23,825 nt of DNA from UBA6019 sp036570145 (GTDB lineage Bacteria; Chloroflexota; Dormibacteria; Dormibacterales; Dormibacteraceae), in assembly GCA_036570145.1 (NCBI GenBank), contig DATCPJ010000284.1, forward strand, positions 1-23,825, given 5' to 3'. Below, one piece after another: positions 20,734-23,825 of the stretch. The translations under genes were made by a program, and so were the position numbers. The notes beneath the pieces were generated by a model, which saw only the letters and a program-made list of their open reading frames with translations, did no database searches and was not told the DNA's origin. Position 1 is the stretch's first letter, and each line of letters opens with the position of its first letter.

Positions 20734-21570
20734 TCAGAACCGGAAGAAGAGGCCGCGGACCTTCTCGATGACCTCCGGGTCACCCGTTGCCGAACCGCCG
20801 GGAAAGCGCCCGAAGACGGTCAGGACGAAGTCCGACGGCGAATAGCGGAAGACCGCGTCGGCACCTTTGAAGTCGCTCGTCTCGGGCACCGCCGACCATG
20901 CGCCATCCTTGACGGTAGCGCGCCATTTGCCGCCCCACGCGCCCGAGATGTCGATGCCGTAGACCGCGTCGACGCCGGCTGCGGAGCCCTGGTCGACCGT
21001 GTACTGCATGATGATGAAGCAGTAGGGGATCAGGATCCCGGCCGACGCCTCATCGATCTCGGCCAGCTTGTCGCCGAGCCCGTACTCGACGTCGTAGGGA
21101 TGGATACCGTAATCCATGATGTGAAAGGCGGGATAGAAGCCCGCCGGTACCGGGCCCATGTAGGGGTGGGTGACCAGCATGCCGGTCCACTCCTCGGGCG
21201 TCAGCGCCGCGAAGATCGCGTCCATCTTTGCCGCGTCGTCCTTGAGCCGGGCGATCGCCTCTTCGCGGGAGAGCTTGCGGAAGTCGAGGGCGTGGTCGTT
21301 GAGGGTCTCGCCCATCACCTGGAGGCCCAGCGCACCGGGCGCCTCGCCCTTCTTGGCGGCTTCCCAGCGACCCAGGTAGCCCTCTGTCACATCGATCATG
21401 TGACCGACCAGGTCGCGCACCTCCCACTCGGTGCAGCGGGTCTGGACGTTCCAGTTCTTCGGGTCCTCGACGAGGTCGAAGAACTTTTTGCGGTCGCGGC
21501 GCATGACGTCCATGACGACCTCTTTTCCCTCCGCCGCCATCGGGTTGACCGGCGCAATGACAGTGCTCAT
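20734..21570 (-). CDS. maleylpyruvate isomerase/mycothiol-dependent (MDMPI, DinB-like) family enzyme
   Basis: A 278-residue protein. The N-terminal DinB-like four-helix part has the signature WNVQTRCTEWEVRDLVGHMIDVTEGYL (His57), and the second metal region is FHIMDYGIHPYDVEYG with His150/His157. The C-terminal third (about 205-278, from IDISGAWGGKWRATVKDG to SPSDFVLTVFGRF) resembles the SCP2-like domain of MDMPI proteins. Relatives bind a divalent metal and use mycothiol for isomerisation or S-transfer. Whether this organism makes mycothiol is not shown here. ATG 21570 is preferred because AGGAGG lies 10-11 nt upstream; an in-frame start 51 bp earlier is possible. It lies in the operon between the esterase and the GNAT gene. 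Confidence 0.85.
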   Translation of the reverse strand: MSTVIAPVNPMAAEGKEVVMDVMRRDRKKFFDLVEDPKNWNVQTRCTEWEVRDLVGHMIDVTEGYLGRWEAAKKGEAPGALGLQVMGETLNDHALDFRKLSREEAIARLKDDAAKMDAIFAALTPEEWTGMLVTHPYMGPVPAGFYPAFHIMDYGIHPYDVEYGLGDKLAEIDEASAGILIPYCFIIMQYTVDQGSAAGVDAVYGIDISGAWGGKWRATVKDGAWSAVPETSDFKGADAVFRYSPSDFVLTVFGRFPGGSATGDPEVIEKVRGLFFRF

Positions 21571-21598
21571 TCGACTGACACCCTCCTTGAGAAGGAAC

Positions 21599-22264
21599 TC
21601 AACGGTTTGCCGTTTTCCCAACCTGGTCGCGGCGCGGCAGCGCCGCCATCAACTGCCGGACGTTGTCCAGCTCGTCCGCGTTCACCTCGTGGCCCATCCC
21701 GGGGTACAGCTTGACCGTCACCTTGCCGCCGAGCGCCTCGAGGACTTTGCCCGTCTCCAGCACACGCTCTGCCGGTATATGCGGATCGACCTCACTGCAA
21801 CCGAGGAAGACCGGCGTGCCCTCGAGCGACCCTGGGTAGTCGCGTGGCGTGTCGTCGGGCCCGATCAGGCCTCCGCTCAATGCGACCAGGCCGCCGTAGC
21901 GACGCGCGTTGCGGGCCGCGAACTCGAGCGTCAGGCAGGCCCCCTGGGAGAAGCCGAGCAGGATCACGCTCTGGGCAGGTACGTGCTCCTCCACCAGCGT
22001 GAGGACCCGTCCGACCGTTTCCAGCGCCGACGAGAGCCAGGGCTCGTTGCTCGCCAGCGGCTCCATGAAACGGTTCGGGTACCACGCGTTGCCGGCGGCC
22101 TCGGGCGCCAGGAAGGCAAAGCCGGGCTCGCCGACGTCGGCGGCGATTGTCATGATGTCGTGCGCCGACGCGCCCCGGCCGTGGACCAGGATCATCGCCG
22201 CCGACGCGCGCTCCAGCGGCTCGCCCGCGAGGAGCACCGGCCTGCCGTCGTGCGGACCTGCCAT
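21599..22264 (-). CDS. alpha/beta hydrolase, phospholipase/carboxylesterase family (MhqD-like)
   Basis: A 221-residue serine esterase. The oxyanion motif MILVHGRGA (24-32) is followed by nucleophile Ser106 in GFSQG, Asp160 in CSEVDPHIP and His192 in GMGHEV, a complete triad in the usual order. It has the compact carboxylesterase/YpfH-type length and no lid or signal peptide. It starts 6 nt after the stop of the ring-cleaving dioxygenase. In Bacillus, MhqD (carboxylesterase) and MhqO (dioxygenase) are co-regulated in quinone resistance, and the same family pair is adjacent here. The natural ester is unknown. Confidence 0.9.
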   Translation of the reverse strand: MAGPHDGRPVLLAGEPLERASAAMILVHGRGASAHDIMTIAADVGEPGFAFLAPEAAGNAWYPNRFMEPLASNEPWLSSALETVGRVLTLVEEHVPAQSVILLGFSQGACLTLEFAARNARRYGGLVALSGGLIGPDDTPRDYPGSLEGTPVFLGCSEVDPHIPAERVLETGKVLEALGGKVTVKLYPGMGHEVNADELDNVRQLMAALPRRDQVGKTANR

Positions 22265-22270
22265 CGGCCG

Positions 22271-23236
22271 TCAGCGACCTGGGCCGGGCGCGGTTGTGAC
22301 CGGCACCGCGATCGGCGGCAGGTTGACCTTCAGCGACTCCCGGCGATGCTCGTGCTGGGGCGGCAGCTGGAGGCCGGAGCCGAGTGAATCCTCCGCCTCG
22401 TCGACGGTGAAGCCGGGCTTGTCGGTGGCGATCTCGAAGAGGACGCCGCCCGGCTCGCGGGAGTAGATGGAGCGGAAGTACTTACGCTCGATCACCGGGG
22501 TGACGGTCCGGCCGGCGGCCACGAGCGTCTCGCGCCAGGCCTTCTCGTGGGCGTCGTCGAAGGCCCGCCAGGCGACGTGATGCACGGTTCCGGTCGCTTC
22601 CTCACCGGCTTCGACGGTCGGGTCGGCGACGAGGTCGAGCACCGCGTTGGGGCCGCCGGGCCCCGTCTCGTAGCGCACCCGGCCACCCTCGCGCGCCACC
22701 TCTCGGAAGCCCATCGTGCCGGTGAGGAAGCGCGCCGTCGGCTCCTCCTCGGCGACCGAGAGCCGGACCGAGTGGAAACCGCGGATCTGGCTCTCGGCAT
22801 TGACGGGGCTATCCGGCCAGACGCTCCAGCGGTCGTCCGAGGCCTGTCCCACCAGCTCGAGCTGGATCTTGTCGGGATCGCGAAGCGCGATCACCCCGGC
22901 GCCGAAGCGCTCGCTCCGCGACGACTCGACGCCGAGCTCGCGGAGCCGGCCGGACCAGAAGTCGAGGGAGTCCTCCGGAACGGCGAAAGCGATCACTGTG
23001 ACCTGCCCATTGCCGGCCGGCCGCCAGGGCAGGTGTCGCCAGCCGAAGAAGGTCATCGCGGTGCCCGGCGTGCCGAGCCGGTCGCCGAAGTAGATGTGGT
23101 AGGTGTCCGGGACGTCGAAGTTCACGCTCTGCTTGACGAAGCGGAGCCCGAGCACGCTGACGTAGAAGTCGACGCACTTCTGGACGTCACCTGTGATCGA
23201 GGTCAGATAGTGGATGCCCGGGACGTTATCCGGCAC
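22271..23236 (-). CDS. ring-cleaving dioxygenase, VOC/glyoxalase family (MhqO-like)
   Basis: A 321-residue protein with two tandem VOC modules. Module 1: GIHYLTSITGDVQKCVDFYVSVLGLRFVKQSVNFD with His9, then YHIYFGD. Module 2: FHSVRLSV, GTVHHVAWRAFDD with His219/220, and GGVLFEIATDKPGF with Glu268. His9, one of the two later His and Glu268 are the expected Fe(II) ligands of this type-I extradiol-like family. MhqO/MhqA relatives act on hydroquinone-type substrates. The start is GTG 23236; GGAGGT lies 12 nt upstream, a little far. A sigma70-like promoter is at 23281-23309. It is the first gene of the five-gene operon, so its promoter sets the regulation of all five. Confidence 0.9.
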   Translation of the reverse strand: MPDNVPGIHYLTSITGDVQKCVDFYVSVLGLRFVKQSVNFDVPDTYHIYFGDRLGTPGTAMTFFGWRHLPWRPAGNGQVTVIAFAVPEDSLDFWSGRLRELGVESSRSERFGAGVIALRDPDKIQLELVGQASDDRWSVWPDSPVNAESQIRGFHSVRLSVAEEEPTARFLTGTMGFREVAREGGRVRYETGPGGPNAVLDLVADPTVEAGEEATGTVHHVAWRAFDDAHEKAWRETLVAAGRTVTPVIERKYFRSIYSREPGGVLFEIATDKPGFTVDEAEDSLGSGLQLPPQHEHRRESLKVNLPPIAVPVTTAPGPGR

Positions 23237-23280
23237 GGTCTGCCAAGTACCTCCAACCCAAACCCGCTGGCGCTGCGGCC

Positions 23281-23309
23281 ATCTTAGTTGCGCGCCGAAA
23301 CAGTGTCGA
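23281..23309 (-). promoter_or_regulatory. sigma70-type promoter of the dioxygenase operon
   Basis: On the minus strand -35 TCGACA (23309-23304) and -10 TAAGAT (23286-23281) are separated by exactly 17 bp. The predicted transcription start is near 23274, giving a leader of about 38 nt containing GGAGGT (23254-23249). No clear operator palindrome overlaps it. Confidence 0.55.
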
Positions 23310-23329
23310 TACGCGATCTGGCCTCCGGC

Positions 23330-23825
23330 CTAGCCAGGTCGGAGGTGTTCCGAAGCCTCTTCCTCGACCCGCGACCAGATCTCGGCCGCCATCGGTTCTG
23401 TGAGCTCCTCCTGGAGGTGCGCCACGAGCCCGATCGCGCGGGCCATCACCGCCAGCCCGCGGCAGACCTGCCAGGGCAGCTCGAGCTCGCTCGCGATGGC
23501 CCCGATCGCGCCCGTCGCGTTGACCGGCAGCGGCCTCCCGCTCGCGCGCGCCATCGCCTCCCCGATCAGCTCCATCAGGTGCACGTAGCGACCTGAGAAG
23601 CCGTTCTCGGCGGCGACCTGGAAGAGCCGCGGCACCCGGGGATCGATCGGCTTGTGGACGGGATGCCCAAGCCCCGCGACCAGCCGCCCCGCCGCGCGCC
23701 GCTCGGCGACGACGCGCTCCGCGATGGCGGCCAGGTCGGCGTCCGGCGGCGCGCCGGCAAGCGCTTCCTGGAGCATCCGGGCGGCGTCGTCCACGGGGCC
23801 CCCAAAACGGTCGCCGAGGCCGAGC
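23330..23825 (-). CDS. citrate synthase/citryl-CoA lyase-like protein (C-terminal part, 5' end outside window)
   Basis: The final about 165 residues of a citrate-synthase-fold enzyme; the frame continues off the right edge. Visible are LGLGDRFGG, then GLGHPVHKPIDPRVPRLF (a catalytic-His stretch comparable to GxGHxVYKxxDPR of citrate synthases), then VNATGAIGAIASELELPWQVCRGLAVMARAIGLVAHLQEE. LGDRFGG and the short C-terminus resemble citryl-CoA lyase or citrate-lyase-like enzymes more than canonical citrate synthase. The protein stops at TAG 23330-23332. It faces the same way as the dioxygenase operon but is 93 bp away and probably separate because a promoter lies between. The missing part prevents a firm call. 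Confidence 0.8.
   Translation of the reverse strand, partial: LGLGDRFGGPVDDAARMLQEALAGAPPDADLAAIAERVVAERRAAGRLVAGLGHPVHKPIDPRVPRLFQVAAENGFSGRYVHLMELIGEAMARASGRPLPVNATGAIGAIASELELPWQVCRGLAVMARAIGLVAHLQEELTEPMAAEIWSRVEEEASEHLRPG

Overview
This is a gene-dense, GC-rich chromosomal stretch with about 21 credible protein genes, no tRNA or rRNA, no CRISPR array, and no transposase or phage gene. Several traits point to an actinobacterial or nearby lineage. These are an F420-type PPOX oxidoreductase beside a metalloprotease of the F420-biosynthesis-associated family, an LLM-type oxidoreductase, a mycothiol-type (MDMPI/DinB) enzyme, an HspR-like MerR regulator, and frequent GTG/TTG starts. At six starts a TANNNT -10 box ends 6-8 nt upstream of the start codon, with no clear Shine-Dalgarno, which suggests leaderless mRNAs. 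A deep Actinomycetota lineage, or a Chloroflexota/Dormibacterota-like relative, fits best. This placement is inference only.

Layout. 33-4357: an extended SDR; a classical SDR divergent from a deoxyribosyltransferase-like protein; then, on the minus strand, an HspR-like regulator, a terminator, and an overlapping PPOX/zinc-metalloprotease pair. 4562-6931: a class A penicillin-binding protein (minus) with a near-consensus promoter. 7077-11808 (plus): LLM oxidoreductase, MntP-like membrane protein, enoyl-CoA hydratase, HMG-CoA lyase and an acyl-CoA carboxylase beta subunit. The last three resemble a partial leucine-degradation (liu/yng) cluster. 11809-12076: no gene, but an inverted pair of GC-rich palindromic repeats between convergent genes. 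12077-14749: a tartrate/D-malate dehydrogenase-like enzyme (minus), an ASCH protein and a sarcosine/N-methyltryptophan oxidase (plus).

14830-17676 encodes a large membrane-bound GAF-PAS-GGDEF-EAL protein for cyclic-di-GMP turnover. It is followed by a DksA/TraR-like zinc-finger protein, a receiver-like protein that lacks the phospho-acceptor Asp (minus), and a small Pro/Arg-rich ORF. 19075-23236 (minus) is a five-gene operon: VOC ring-cleaving dioxygenase (MhqO-like), carboxylesterase (MhqD-like), MDMPI/DinB enzyme, GNAT acetyltransferase and a MetE-C-like methyltransferase. One sigma70-like promoter just upstream of the dioxygenase probably drives it. It is the best candidate here for an undescribed functional module, plausibly quinone or aromatic-electrophile detoxification. 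The window ends inside a citrate synthase/citryl-CoA lyase-like gene (minus).
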